The notes beneath the pieces are model-generated. The model worked only from the letters and a program-made list of their open reading frames with translations, did no database searches and had not been told where the DNA came from. A program made the translations under genes and the position numbers. A stretch of 64,000 nt of DNA from an uncultured Collinsella sp. (GTDB lineage Bacteria; Actinomycetota; Coriobacteriia; Coriobacteriales; Coriobacteriaceae). Numbering within the stretch: position 1 is the first letter of the stretch; each line of letters opens with the position of its first letter. This document shows positions 1-8,125 of this stretch, piece after piece. The stretch is taken from positions 1-64,000 of the forward strand of contig UQIS01000001.1 in the NCBI GenBank assembly GCA_900541245.1, given 5' to 3'.

Positions 1-313
1 CGGATGCGACACATCTGGTGTGTCCATCCTCGCAGTATCCGGTTCTCAAGGTGCACGCTTTGCGGCTCATCCGGTTCCACCGGGCCGCGCGGCAAGGAGA
101 TATATTGCCAGACCGCGAAGCGATGCGGGACGTCAATTCCACTCTTCACAAGTCCTACACAAACTATGGCTTTCTATATAGGAACTAGAAAGCCGAGTGC
201 AGCAAGATCGCACGTATCAGATGATGACCCTTCGGTTAAGAGATATATAGAGATCGGTCACCTGCAGGTGTTTATCTACCCGCGCTTTTTGCTATGTAAA
301 CCAGCGCTTTCGA
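1..313. other. Left-edge region without a confident gene
   Basis: No gene can be supported here. One forward frame is open from the window edge to a TAG at 187-189 and could be the last 61 codons of a gene lying to the left. However, it uses CGG arginine codons, which are rare in the neighbouring genes, and no family is recognised. A short palindrome CACCTGCAGGTG lies near 260. The rest looks like spacer between that possible gene and the rplT terminator. Confidence 0.3.
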
Positions 314-352
314 TAAAAAAGAGGGAGTGCCGCGCACAGTGCGACACTCCCC
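314..352 (-). terminator. Rho-independent terminator of infC-rpmI-rplT
   Basis: On the minus strand a GC-rich stem (arms about 341-351 and 323-333) is followed by a run of T (315-320). It lies 20 bases past the rplT stop and ends the ribosomal-protein operon. Confidence 0.85.
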
Positions 353-372
353 TAGCGATTCAACAGAATCTA

Positions 373-732
373 TTAGGCCTCGAGAGCCTTCTTGGCAATG
401 GCAGCCAGCTCGTTGAAGGACTCGATGTCCTCGTAAGCCATCTGAGCCAGGACCTTGCGGTCAAGCTCGATGCCGGCAACCTTCAGGCCGTGCATGAACT
501 GAGAGTAAGAGATGTCGTTCAGGCGAGCGGCAGCGTTGATGCGGGTGATCCAGAGAGAGCGGATCTCGCGCTTCTTGTTGCGGCGATCACGATACTGATA
601 CTGCAGGGAGTGCTGGACCTGCTCTTTAGCATGCTTGTAAGTACGCGAAGCGGCACCGTAGTAACCCTTCGCACGGTGCATAACGGTACGGCGCTTCTTC
701 TTGGCGGCAACAGCGCGCTTAATACGTGCCAT
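373..732 (-). CDS. rplT: 50S ribosomal protein L20
   Basis: The 119-residue protein is L20, which binds 23S rRNA early in large-subunit assembly and in many bacteria also represses its own operon. The N-terminus (MARIKRAVAAKKKRR) is strongly basic, and the central stretch with YRDRRNKKREIRSLWI is the family signature. Length is normal for the family. The ATG is preceded by AGGAG about 10 bases upstream. It is the third gene of infC-rpmI-rplT, 46 bases after rpmI, with a terminator just beyond. Feedback on this operon probably acts on the leader before infC, but no L20 site was proven here. Confidence 0.98.
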   Translation of the reverse strand: MARIKRAVAAKKKRRTVMHRAKGYYGAASRTYKHAKEQVQHSLQYQYRDRRNKKREIRSLWITRINAAARLNDISYSQFMHGLKVAGIELDRKVLAQMAYEDIESFNELAAIAKKALEA

Positions 733-778
733 GTTCTATCAACTCCTAGACGGTAAAACGAAAAACGGGAACGCGGAC

Positions 779-970
779 TTAGGCGAGACGCGACTTGATG
801 ACCTTGCGGTCGGCAGCGGCGATCTCGGTCTCCTGACGGAAGCCACGCTTACGCTTGGTGGACTTCTTGCTCAGGATGTGGCTCTTGAAAGCCTTGGCGC
901 GCATAAGCTTGCCGGTACCAGTCTTGCGGAAACGCTTCTTGGTGCCGCTGTGGGACTTCATCTTAGGCAT
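779..970 (-). CDS. rpmI: 50S ribosomal protein L35
   Basis: The 63-residue, very basic protein is L35 of the large ribosomal subunit. It begins MPKMKSHSGTKKRF and carries the typical HILSKKSTKRKR segment. Length is as expected (62-66). AAGGAG sits six bases before the ATG. It lies between infC (32-base gap) and rplT (46-base gap), the usual bacterial order, so all three are expected on one transcript. Confidence 0.98.
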   Translation of the reverse strand: MPKMKSHSGTKKRFRKTGTGKLMRAKAFKSHILSKKSTKRKRGFRQETEIAAADRKVIKSRLA

Positions 971-1002
971 GAAATACTCCTTAATCGGTTACAGAACACT
1001 AG

Positions 1003-1557
1003 TTACTTGGTATCGCTTGCCGCTTTATCCTCATCGAAGGCGCCCTTAATCGGGGCGAGCAGCATAAGCATGTTACGGCCTTCCATCTTAGGCTTAGACT
1101 CGACCGTAGCGTAAGGCTTGAGATCCTCGGCGAGACGCTCGAGAACGTTAAGGCCCTGCTCCGGGTGAGCCATCTCACGGCCGCGGAACATGATGGTGAT
1201 CTTAACGCGTGCGCCCTTCTTGAGGAAACGCAGAACGTGGCCCTTCTTGGTCTCGTAGTCGCCAACGTCGATCTTGGGTCGGAACTTCATTTCCTTGACC
1301 TCGACCTTGGACTGGTTCTTACGAGCAGCCTTGGCCTTCATGGCCTGCTGGTACTTGAACTTACCGTAGTCCATGACCTTGCAGACCGGCGGCTCCGCGT
1401 TGGGAGCGATCTCGACCAGGTCGAGACCCTGATCGTCGGCGACACGCTGGGCATCGCGGATGGCGAACAGGCCGAGCTGAGAGCCATCGACGCCAATCAA
1501 ACGGCACGAAGATGCAGTAATCTCGTCGTTGATGCGGGTGTCATCAGACTTAGCTAT
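1003..1557 (-). CDS. infC: Translation initiation factor IF-3, probable AUA start
   Basis: IF-3 binds the 30S subunit, keeps it apart from 50S and rejects initiation at non-standard codons. The N-terminal domain (TRINDEI, then the VDGSQLGLF stretch) and the C-terminal domain (KEMKFRPKIDVGDYETK, FRGREMAHPEQG) are both complete. The start is the interesting point. The most upstream ATG (1572-1570) has no Shine-Dalgarno before it and is itself part of a GGAGGT motif (1570-1565). That motif lies seven bases before an in-frame ATA (1557-1555). Counting from ATA gives 184 residues, close to the usual 180. IF-3 genes elsewhere start at rare AUU or AUC codons, which lets IF-3 repress itself. I therefore prefer the ATA; the ATG form would be 189 residues. 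Confidence 0.93.
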   Translation of the reverse strand: MAKSDDTRINDEITASSCRLIGVDGSQLGLFAIRDAQRVADDQGLDLVEIAPNAEPPVCKVMDYGKFKYQQAMKAKAARKNQSKVEVKEMKFRPKIDVGDYETKKGHVLRFLKKGARVKITIMFRGREMAHPEQGLNVLERLAEDLKPYATVESKPKMEGRNMLMLLAPIKGAFDEDKAASDTK

Positions 1558-1576
1558 TTTCCCTACCTCCATTCAT

Positions 1577-1706
1577 AAAAAAATAACCCGGCGCTTCTCA
1601 GCAACCAGGTCGTACACATAGAGTTCCTCGATTTGAGGAAGGGAATCTAAGTTGTATGACCAGTCAGCTGCTCATTGGCGCCAAAAGGTGGGAACCCTCG
1701 GGTTCC
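1577..1706 (-). promoter_or_regulatory. infC leader with attenuator-like terminator
   Basis: The leader of infC-rpmI-rplT holds three minus-strand hairpins. GGAACC/GGTTCC closes a CTCG loop at 1691-1706. TTCCTC/GAGGAA lies at 1624-1640. A third stem, ACCTGG/CCGGGT (1605-1610 with 1586-1591, with an inner GCT/AGC pair), is followed at once by seven T (1577-1583). The last has the form of an intrinsic terminator placed directly before the first gene, as in attenuation. The ligand is unknown; L20 and IF-3 are candidates from other bacteria. Confidence 0.6.
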
Positions 1707-1774
1707 TCTTTAGGGCATTGCGGGAACAACGCCTTGCGAATAATAACACGTACAGCGCGTTATCACATTACGTA

Positions 1775-1843
1775 CACGAAAAAGGGGGCCGCAACCCCCT
1801 TGAACGCTCACTTGCATGTATGGTGCCCGAGGCGAGACTCGAA
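1775..1843. repeat. Direct repeat copy 1: tRNA-Leu 3' fragment plus terminator
   Basis: This 69-base stretch matches 1959-2028 except for about three differences. On the minus strand it contains the last ~25 bases of the tRNA-Leu, including CCA, and a GGGGG/CCCCC terminator hairpin with T-run (1779-1799). It has no tRNA body, so it is a dead fragment. A 115-base spacer with small palindromes separates the copies. The arrangement is what remains when an element that had inserted at a tRNA 3' end is lost, or it may be a simple local duplication. Confidence 0.8.
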
Positions 1844-1958
1844 GGGCCTTCGCTTCGCGAAGCCCCGGGCTTCGGGCGCGCGGCGCCCTCGCCACGCTCC
1901 GCTACAAACAGGCCACAGGCCTGTTTGCTTAACGCTTCGCGCGCTCACGCGAGTTCGG

Positions 1959-2028
1959 CACGAAAAAGGGGGCCGCAACCCCCCTCGAACGCTCACTTGC
2001 ATGTATGGTGCCCGAGGCGAGACTCGAA
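1959..2028. repeat. Direct repeat copy 2, overlapping the live tRNA-Leu
   Basis: This is the parent copy of the repeat at 1775-1843. It covers the 3' end of the intact tRNA-Leu and its downstream terminator. Such tRNA 3' ends are common attachment sites for site-specific integrases, but no integrase gene is present in the window. Confidence 0.8.
1961..1986 (-). terminator. Terminator of tRNA-Leu
   Basis: On the minus strand a G-run and C-run form a short stem around TTGCGG, followed by five T. It lies about 20 bases after the tRNA CCA end. Confidence 0.75.
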
Positions 2029-2092
2029 CTCGCACGTTGTTGCCAACGGTGGATTTTGAGTCCACTGCGTCTGCCAATTCCGCCACTCGGGC
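2006..2092 (-). tRNA. tRNA-Leu, anticodon CAA
   Basis: A seven-pair acceptor stem (GCCCGAG with CTCGGGC), discriminator A and an encoded CCA (2008-2006) are visible. The anticodon stem GTGGA/TCCAC closes the loop CTCAAAA, giving anticodon CAA for UUG codons. The T-arm GCGAGTTCGAGTCTCGC is intact. The long variable arm (CGTTGGCAACAACG) is typical of class II leucine tRNAs. The 3' end is duplicated at 1820-1843. Confidence 0.97.
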
Positions 2093-2131
2093 ACGTAATG
2101 CGTGAGTTAGTTTATCACAGCTTTCTACCGA

Positions 2132-3565
2132 TTAGTCCGAAAATGGAACTTCGAGCATTTCGATGAGTTCGACCGTGCGTAGCATCTCGCGCTGACGGCA
2201 TCCGCGACCGTCGACCGAAGCCTCACCCATCTGGTTATCGTAAGGGTCCTCGCGCATGCCGTCGAAAGAGGGCTCAAACTCTGCCTGGAATCGATTGTTG
2301 GCCACCATACGCCATGGGTCGAGATTGCCAAAGTAGTGACGGCGGCGCCACTCCTCCCCCATCCTGCGAGCAGAAGATCCAAATGACACGTCGGCGTTGA
2401 GCCAACCGGTCTGCGGCGTATAGAACTCTGCCCAGTCGTGCGACCCCACCGAATCGGGCGCAACGTAGAGGCCGCTCTGCCAACGGGCAGGCACGCCCGC
2501 GATACGGCACATGGTGATAAACGTGAGCGCCATAACGCCGCAATCGCCGCGGAGCGAATGCGCGCAGTCATCGGCAATAGATCCCAAAAGCAAGTACGGC
2601 GGCTGATAGCGATAGTCGATATACTGCGTCAGGTAATCATAGATAGCACGGGCGCGATCGAGCGGATCCTCGAGTCCGCCAACAACGCTGGCCGTCAGCT
2701 GCTGCAGATACGGCGTAAATGCAATGTGCGGACGGTCCTCGGAAATATCCTCGGGCAGAGGCGCGTCCATACGCGGATGAACCGGAAGTGTGCCACCGTA
2801 GACATCACAATAAGCAGCATCGATGTGATAACGATAAGTCACCGAGAATGAGCGCTCACTCGAAGAAGACCACGAGGCGGTACGCGCCGAAGCGTTCGCG
2901 GGAGCAACAGCACCCTCCGGCGTCATATCGAGAACCTCGATATGAGACTGTTGACGACAGGCGGCGGCAACGGGTAGCCAAGCGCGAACGGTCTCCCCCT
3001 CTAGAGCGCCGGGGACAGACAAGGACGCCTTAAGCGTAATAACGCGAGTCAATCCGTTTTGCGACTCCATCTCCTTGAGCATCTCGTTGCGCAGTGCTAT
3101 TCCGTCCGTAGAATCGGGACGCATGCCGGGGACCTCTTTGGGATATACGCGAAGCGAATCGAGGAAGTTGTCGAGAACGAACAGCTCACCATCGATAAAG
3201 CGCCAGTCAATACGCTTACGGTCAATCAGATCGTTAAACTGCTCCTCGGTAAACTCAGGCCACTCCTCGCGAATCATCGCAATAGCTCGATCGCGCGACA
3301 CCGAAAAATGAAGCGGCGTCTCAAGCATGCGATACCGCTCGGCACGAACGCAGGCAGCAAGCGAGGGATCGGGATTCTGCCCCAAAAGACGATCACAAGC
3401 CGCAACAGTCTGCGTCAAATATCCGGCATCCTTGAGTCGAAGAATCTCGGGCGGCAGTCCAATATCGAGATGACGAAAGTCATTACAGCAAACATCAACA
3501 GAGCAACCAACAGGACCCTCGTCAATAACCTTCCCATCCGAAGGCAGCACATTAATAACAGCCAT
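2132..3565 (-). CDS. Transglutaminase-like cysteine protease/peptidase-fold protein
   Basis: The 477-residue protein ends in a transglutaminase-like domain. The presumed triad is Cys342 (in RGDCGVMAL), His376 (GSHDWAEFY) and Asp392 (WLNADVSFG), in the order and spacing of the family. The preceding 300 residues, with charged helices and a beta-rich part, are not recognised. No signal peptide or membrane segment is visible, so it is probably cytoplasmic. Such domains act as proteases or amidases; the substrate is unknown. I start at the ATG at 3565 because GGAG lies six bases before it; the frame is open 27 codons further up. It stands alone between the tRNA and a repeat-filled spacer. Confidence 0.8.
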   Translation of the reverse strand: MAVINVLPSDGKVIDEGPVGCSVDVCCNDFRHLDIGLPPEILRLKDAGYLTQTVAACDRLLGQNPDPSLAACVRAERYRMLETPLHFSVSRDRAIAMIREEWPEFTEEQFNDLIDRKRIDWRFIDGELFVLDNFLDSLRVYPKEVPGMRPDSTDGIALRNEMLKEMESQNGLTRVITLKASLSVPGALEGETVRAWLPVAAACRQQSHIEVLDMTPEGAVAPANASARTASWSSSSERSFSVTYRYHIDAAYCDVYGGTLPVHPRMDAPLPEDISEDRPHIAFTPYLQQLTASVVGGLEDPLDRARAIYDYLTQYIDYRYQPPYLLLGSIADDCAHSLRGDCGVMALTFITMCRIAGVPARWQSGLYVAPDSVGSHDWAEFYTPQTGWLNADVSFGSSARRMGEEWRRRHYFGNLDPWRMVANNRFQAEFEPSFDGMREDPYDNQMGEASVDGRGCRQREMLRTVELIEMLEVPFSD

Positions 3566-3670
3566 ACCAAACTCCAAGTCATTAGAACTCTTGAAGTCCA
3601 TTGTAGCGAGATAAAAAGAAAGCCCCAATAAAGGAACCCTCAACACCGATAAACGGTACCTATAAAAAAT

Positions 3671-3896
3671 GAATTCAGCCCAGTAACCCTGTAGCGAGTT
3701 AACGAAGGAGGCCCCGTTTCCCCGGAGCTGATTCCGTCGCGCGACTTCTAGCGAAGCCAGTAGCCACCTTAATTCAGACTCGTAACCCTGCGGCGTTAAA
3801 CGAAGGAAGCCCCGTCTCCCGGAACTGTTTCCTTGGCGCGACTTCTGGCGAAGCCAGGTGAGCGCAAAGGAAACAGCGTAGGGAGACGGGGCTTCC
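3671..3896. repeat. Tandem structured repeat with a ~90-base cruciform
   Basis: Two related units of about 90-100 bases follow each other (3671-3768 and 3771-3860). They share GTAACCCTG, ACGAAGGA-GCCCCGT and GCGACTTCT-GCGAAGCCAG. Only the second has a matching right arm. There, 3805-3820 pairs perfectly with 3881-3896 (16 pairs), 3827-3834 pairs with 3867-3874, GCGC 3836-3839 pairs with 3862-3865, and a CTGGC/GCCAG hairpin (3845-3857) caps it. It fills most of the 351-base gap between fba and the transglutaminase gene. It may end fba transcription, but there is no clear T-run. Confidence 0.75.
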
Positions 3897-3916
3897 GGTG
3901 GGAAGTTTAGCGACGC

Positions 3917-4783
3917 TTACGCCTTGTTGACGGAGCCAAACTCTTCCATGAGCTCCTTGGTGCGGGCAACGATGTTGTCGCGACCAGGCTTGAGGAGCTT
4001 GCGGGGGTCGAAGCCCTTGCCCTGCTGATCCTTGCCGGCCTCGATGTACTCGCGGACGCCCTTGGCGAAGACGAGCTGCAGATCGGTGTTGACGTTGATC
4101 TTGGAGATGCCCAGGGAAATGGCCTTCTTGATCTGATCCTCGGGGATGCCGGTGCCACCGTGCAGGACGAGGGGCAGGTCGCCGGTCTGGACCTTGATCT
4201 CGCCCAGGCGCTCGAAGGAAAGGCCAGCCCAGTCGGCAGGGTACACGCCGTGGATGTTGCCGATACCGCAGGCGAGGAAGTCGACGCCCAGGTCAGCAAT
4301 CTGCTTGCACTCAGCAGGAGCAGCGAGCTCGCCGCTGGAGGTCACACCGTCCTCGGTGCCGCCGATGCCGCCGACCTCGGCCTCGATGGACATGCCCTTG
4401 GAGTGGGCAAGCTCAACGAGCTCCTTGGTGCGGTCAAGGTTAAGCTGGAAGGTCTCCTCGTGAGAGCCGTCATACATGATGGACGTAAAGCCGGCCTCGA
4501 TGCACTTGAAGCAGTCCTCGTAAGAACCGTGATCGAGGTGAAGGGCGACGGGAACGGTAACGCCCGTGGCCTCGACGGCAGCCTTGACCATGTCGGCGCA
4601 GACCTTGAAACCGCCCATCCACTTAGCGGCACCAGCGGTGCACTGAAGGATCAGCGGAGACTTGGCCTCCTCGGCGGCCTGGAGAATAGCCAGGGTCCAC
4701 TCGAGGTTGTTGGTGTTGAAGGCACCGAGACCGTACTTGCCGGCCTCGGCCTTCTTGAGCATGTCTGCTGCGTTGACGAGCAT
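3917..4783 (-). CDS. fba: Class II fructose-1,6-bisphosphate aldolase
   Basis: The 288-residue enzyme splits fructose-1,6-bisphosphate into DHAP and glyceraldehyde-3-phosphate in glycolysis and runs backwards in gluconeogenesis. Class II features are clear: catalytic Asp84 and zinc ligand His85 (HLDHGSYED), EAEVGGIGGTEDG at 135-146, zinc ligands His178 (GNIHG) and His208 (LHGGTG), and the phosphate-binding INVNTDL at 229-235. Length is typical. AGGAGG eight bases before the ATG at 4783 fixes the start. A tagatose-bisphosphate aldolase (GatY-like) is possible because the families are close, but no tagatose genes are nearby. It is transcribed alone. Confidence 0.93.
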   Translation of the reverse strand: MLVNAADMLKKAEAGKYGLGAFNTNNLEWTLAILQAAEEAKSPLILQCTAGAAKWMGGFKVCADMVKAAVEATGVTVPVALHLDHGSYEDCFKCIEAGFTSIMYDGSHEETFQLNLDRTKELVELAHSKGMSIEAEVGGIGGTEDGVTSSGELAAPAECKQIADLGVDFLACGIGNIHGVYPADWAGLSFERLGEIKVQTGDLPLVLHGGTGIPEDQIKKAISLGISKINVNTDLQLVFAKGVREYIEAGKDQQGKGFDPRKLLKPGRDNIVARTKELMEEFGSVNKA

Positions 4784-4977
4784 AAAAGAAACCTCCTGTA
4801 AGGTTGCTCCGATAACGCCTGAGATTTTACCACGACATACCCGAGCATAAACGTTCGTTTGTTCACGAATACCATCCGATTGGACAAATTTTGACCGTTT
4901 GCCCCACAGAATCGACCCACTGGGGAAAATAGCTTGACGATTGACCGGTCTTCGTGGTTCGAAAGACGGCTTCGAGC

Positions 4978-5661
4978 CTACATCTGCATAAACGGGTTCT
5001 GCATAAGTTCGCGCGCCATCGTGGTCGAATCGCCATGGCCCGTCAAGCAAACGGTATCGGGCGGAAGCGTCTTGGCAAGTTTGGAGAGCGAGCGCATAAT
5101 CGCCGCCTCGTCACCGCCGGAAAGATCGGTACGACCGTGGCTGCCCGGGAAAAGCGTGTCGCTCACAAAGGCGATGTTCCCCTGCTCGGTCGCGGCGAAC
5201 AGGACGATGCCGCCCGGCGTATGCCCCGGCGTCTCGATCACCTGCAGGCAGACGTCGCCCACCTCGATTGTATCGCCCTCGGCAAGCAAACGCGTCGGCT
5301 CACCCGGATCGGGCGTCTCGATACCCCACATGGCGCGCTGCTCCTCGATATTTGCGCGAGGTACCGTCACGTCCTTAGCGCACAACTCATATAGTGCGCT
5401 GTCGCCAACGACAGCTCGAACCCCGGCAACCCCGCCAACATGGTCGGCATGACCGTGCGTGCAGACAGAGCCGAGTACGCGCACCTCAGGATGCGCGGTG
5501 TGGATATGCTCCACAAGACGCTCGCCCTCCCACGCCGGGTCGACGATTAAGCACTCGTCATTCGAAATCACGGCGTAGCTGTTGGTCTGAATCGGGCCGT
5601 TGACGAGCGCCTCAATCGAAGCCGCGCCTCGGGGTGTCAGGTCCAAAGTCATATCGTCCAT
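4978..5661 (-). CDS. Metallo-beta-lactamase-fold hydrolase (glyoxalase II-like)
   Basis: The 227-residue protein has a complete MBL metal centre: HGHADH at 69-74, His147 (TPGHTPGG), Asp168 (SDTLFPG) and His209 (TGHGDST). The QTNSYAV opening and GHTPGG segment are typical of the glyoxalase II-like branch that cleaves thioesters. The true substrate cannot be read from the sequence. It is cytoplasmic, with no signal peptide. It lies 88 bases downstream of the RelA/SpoT gene on the same strand and could be co-transcribed. The methylglyoxal route is one possibility. Confidence 0.85.
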   Translation of the reverse strand: MDDMTLDLTPRGAASIEALVNGPIQTNSYAVISNDECLIVDPAWEGERLVEHIHTAHPEVRVLGSVCTHGHADHVGGVAGVRAVVGDSALYELCAKDVTVPRANIEEQRAMWGIETPDPGEPTRLLAEGDTIEVGDVCLQVIETPGHTPGGIVLFAATEQGNIAFVSDTLFPGSHGRTDLSGGDEAAIMRSLSKLAKTLPPDTVCLTGHGDSTTMARELMQNPFMQM

Positions 5662-5749
5662 GCGCGTACCCTCCTTCTAAAATACGTTCGAGGCACCAAA
5701 CGATGCCTCGAACGTAACCAATATCTATGATGCTGAGAGGCTCTCGCAC

Positions 5750-8110
5750 CTACACACGGCGCTTGAGCTGAGCTCCGCCTTCGCCGGGCATCAGGCGGCG
5801 AGCGTCGTAGACCGAATCGACACTGCTGATGGAAGCCAGCAGCGGATCCAGACCGCTCGCGTCCGAGATCTCGACCATGAAGCGCAGGGTTGCAATACCC
5901 TCGCGGTTGGTCGACGTGGCGGCAGAAAGGATATTGCCGCCCGCATCGCCAATGGCAATGGTGACATCCTTGAGCAGGCCCATGCGGTCCAAGCACTCGA
6001 CCACGATCTCGACCTGGAAGAGGGTGTCGGCAGCGCCGTCCCACTCCACATCGATCATGCGCTCGGGATGTTCCATAAGACCCTTGACGTTGGGGCAGTT
6101 GGCGCGATGCACCGAGACGCCGCGACCGCGCGTGATGAAGCCGACGATGTCGTCGCCCGTCACGGGGTTGCAGCAATGAGCCAGACGGACCAGCAGGCCG
6201 CTGTTGCTCTCGCCCTTGACGATAATGCCGTTACTGGCGCTCTTGCCGCGCTTTTGCGGCTTGCGGTTGGAGCCTCGGGCCGGCTGCTTGACGACCTCGG
6301 CAATGGCTTCGGTCTTGGTGAGCTGCTCCTCGGGCTTGGGGTCCAAGATTTGCTCGACCTTGTTACCCACAGCGCGCGGGGCAACCTTGCCGGCGCCGAC
6401 GGCGGCAAACAAGTCCTCGAGCTGCTTGTAGTTAAACTGCTCCGCCACGGCGTTGAGCGCACGCGTGGATCGCGGCGTAGAGATGCCATACCCGCGCTTG
6501 CGCAGGTCCTTGGCCAGTATATCGCGACCGGCGGCAGCGTCGTCGTCCTTGGTCGCGGCGGCAAAATAGCGGCGGATCTTTGACTTGGCGGAAGGCGTCT
6601 TAACAATCTTGAGCCAATCGCGCGACGGCTTGGAACTCTTGTTGGTCAGGATTTCAACGCGGTCGCCCGTCTTGATCTCGTGCGTGAGCGGGGCCACCGC
6701 ACCGTTGATCTTAGCGCCGACGCAGTGGTTTCCCACCTCGGTGTGAACGGCGTAGGCAAAGTCGAGCGGCGTGGAGCCGGCACGAAGCGCCATGACCTCG
6801 CCCTTGGGCGTAAAGACGAAGATCTCCTGATCGAAGAGGTCGACCTTCAGCGAATGCAGGTATTCCTTGGCGTCGGTGATCTCATCAGACGCAGCCCAAT
6901 CGAGCGAATGCTTGAGCCAGTTAATTTGGTCGTCCAGACGCTGGGCATCATTGGTCTTAGACGCAGACGATCCGCCCGACTTCTTATAGAGCCAGTGGGC
7001 GGCAATGCCGTACTCGGCCTGCTCATGCATCTCATAGGTTCGAATCTGAATCTCGAGCGGGCGGGCCGTGGGGCCGATAACCGTCGTATGGAGCGACTGG
7101 TAGTTATTGACCTTGGGCATGGCGATATAGTCTTTAAAGCGACCGGGCATGGGGTGCCACAGCGTATGCACCGCGCCGAGCGTGGAGTAGCAATCGCGCA
7201 CCGAATGCGTGATGACGCGCAGTGCCACCAGGTCGTAGATCTCGGAGAACTCCTTGCCCTTGCGCTTCATCTTTTGGTAGATGGACCAATAGTGCTTGGA
7301 ACGGCCGTTGATCTGGAAGTCCTCCAGGCCAATGCGGTTGAGCTCATCGGTGAGCGTCTTGATGGTCTCGGCCAGATAACGCTCACGGACCTCACGCGAC
7401 TCCGCCACCATGCGCGCGATGCGCTGGTAGGCGTCGGGCTCAAGGTAGAAGAAGGACAGGTCCTCGAGCTCCCATTTAATGGAGCTCATGCCCAGACGGT
7501 CGGCCAGGGGCGCATACACATCCATGGTCTCGCGAGCCTTAAACAGGCGACGGTCCTCACGCAGGGCTGCAAGGGTGCGCATGTTGTGCAGACGGTCGGC
7601 AAGCTTAACGATGATGACGCGGATGTCCTTGGACATGGCGAGGAACATCTTGCGCAGCGTGAGGGCCTGCTTCTCGTCCATGCTGTCGACTTCGATGTTG
7701 GTGAGCTTGGTCACGCCATCGACGAGTTCGGCCACCGTATCGCCAAACAGGCCGGAAACATCGGCAAGCGAGGTCTCGGTATCCTCGACGGTATCGTGCA
7801 GCAGCGCGGCGCACACCACATCGCAGTCCATTTTGAGATCGGCCAAAATGATGGCAACCTCGACGGGATGGTTAATGTACATCTCGCCCGAACGGCGCTT
7901 TTGGTTGCAGTGCTTCTCGGCGGCAAAGCAGTAGGCCTGCTCCACCTTGGAGAAGTCGTCCTCATTCATATATTTGAGGCACAGGCGCTCCAGCTTGTCG
8001 TAGCTGTCCGCCATAATCTCGGGCGGCAGCTCATCGGCATGCTTATAGTGCTCCATCTCCGAAAAAGGCTGGAGGGTGGAATCATGGGCGGTACGGGCTG
8101 CGGCATCCAT
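5750..8110 (-). CDS. relA: Bifunctional (p)ppGpp synthetase/hydrolase, RelA/SpoT family
   Basis: The 786-residue enzyme makes and degrades the alarmone (p)ppGpp in the stringent response. The N-terminal HD hydrolase domain keeps His81 and HDTVED (105-110), so hydrolysis should work. The synthetase domain follows with GRSKHYWSIYQKM, NNYQSLHTTV and EIQIRTYEMHEQAE. Then come a TGS domain (about 415-475), a helical and zinc-finger-type region (LAHCCNPVTGDDIVGF) and a C-terminal ACT domain (about 705-780). This is the standard long RSH layout. Only this long copy is in the window. It starts 15 bases after the recJ-helicase stop and is probably in that transcript. Confidence 0.97.
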   Translation of the reverse strand: MDAAARTAHDSTLQPFSEMEHYKHADELPPEIMADSYDKLERLCLKYMNEDDFSKVEQAYCFAAEKHCNQKRRSGEMYINHPVEVAIILADLKMDCDVVCAALLHDTVEDTETSLADVSGLFGDTVAELVDGVTKLTNIEVDSMDEKQALTLRKMFLAMSKDIRVIIVKLADRLHNMRTLAALREDRRLFKARETMDVYAPLADRLGMSSIKWELEDLSFFYLEPDAYQRIARMVAESREVRERYLAETIKTLTDELNRIGLEDFQINGRSKHYWSIYQKMKRKGKEFSEIYDLVALRVITHSVRDCYSTLGAVHTLWHPMPGRFKDYIAMPKVNNYQSLHTTVIGPTARPLEIQIRTYEMHEQAEYGIAAHWLYKKSGGSSASKTNDAQRLDDQINWLKHSLDWAASDEITDAKEYLHSLKVDLFDQEIFVFTPKGEVMALRAGSTPLDFAYAVHTEVGNHCVGAKINGAVAPLTHEIKTGDRVEILTNKSSKPSRDWLKIVKTPSAKSKIRRYFAAATKDDDAAAGRDILAKDLRKRGYGISTPRSTRALNAVAEQFNYKQLEDLFAAVGAGKVAPRAVGNKVEQILDPKPEEQLTKTEAIAEVVKQPARGSNRKPQKRGKSASNGIIVKGESNSGLLVRLAHCCNPVTGDDIVGFITRGRGVSVHRANCPNVKGLMEHPERMIDVEWDGAADTLFQVEIVVECLDRMGLLKDVTIAIGDAGGNILSAATSTNREGIATLRFMVEISDASGLDPLLASISSVDSVYDARRLMPGEGGAQLKRRV

Positions 8111-8125
8111 CGAGGTCCCCTTCCC

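Noticed and set aside
1652..2105. Overlapping frames across the tRNA repeat region
   Set aside because: They run through the tRNA, its duplicate and two terminators, so they are not genes.
4784..5050. 89-residue N-terminal extension of the aldolase
   Set aside because: The conserved protein begins at 4783 with a strong ribosome site; the extension is part of the promoter region and overlaps the neighbouring gene.
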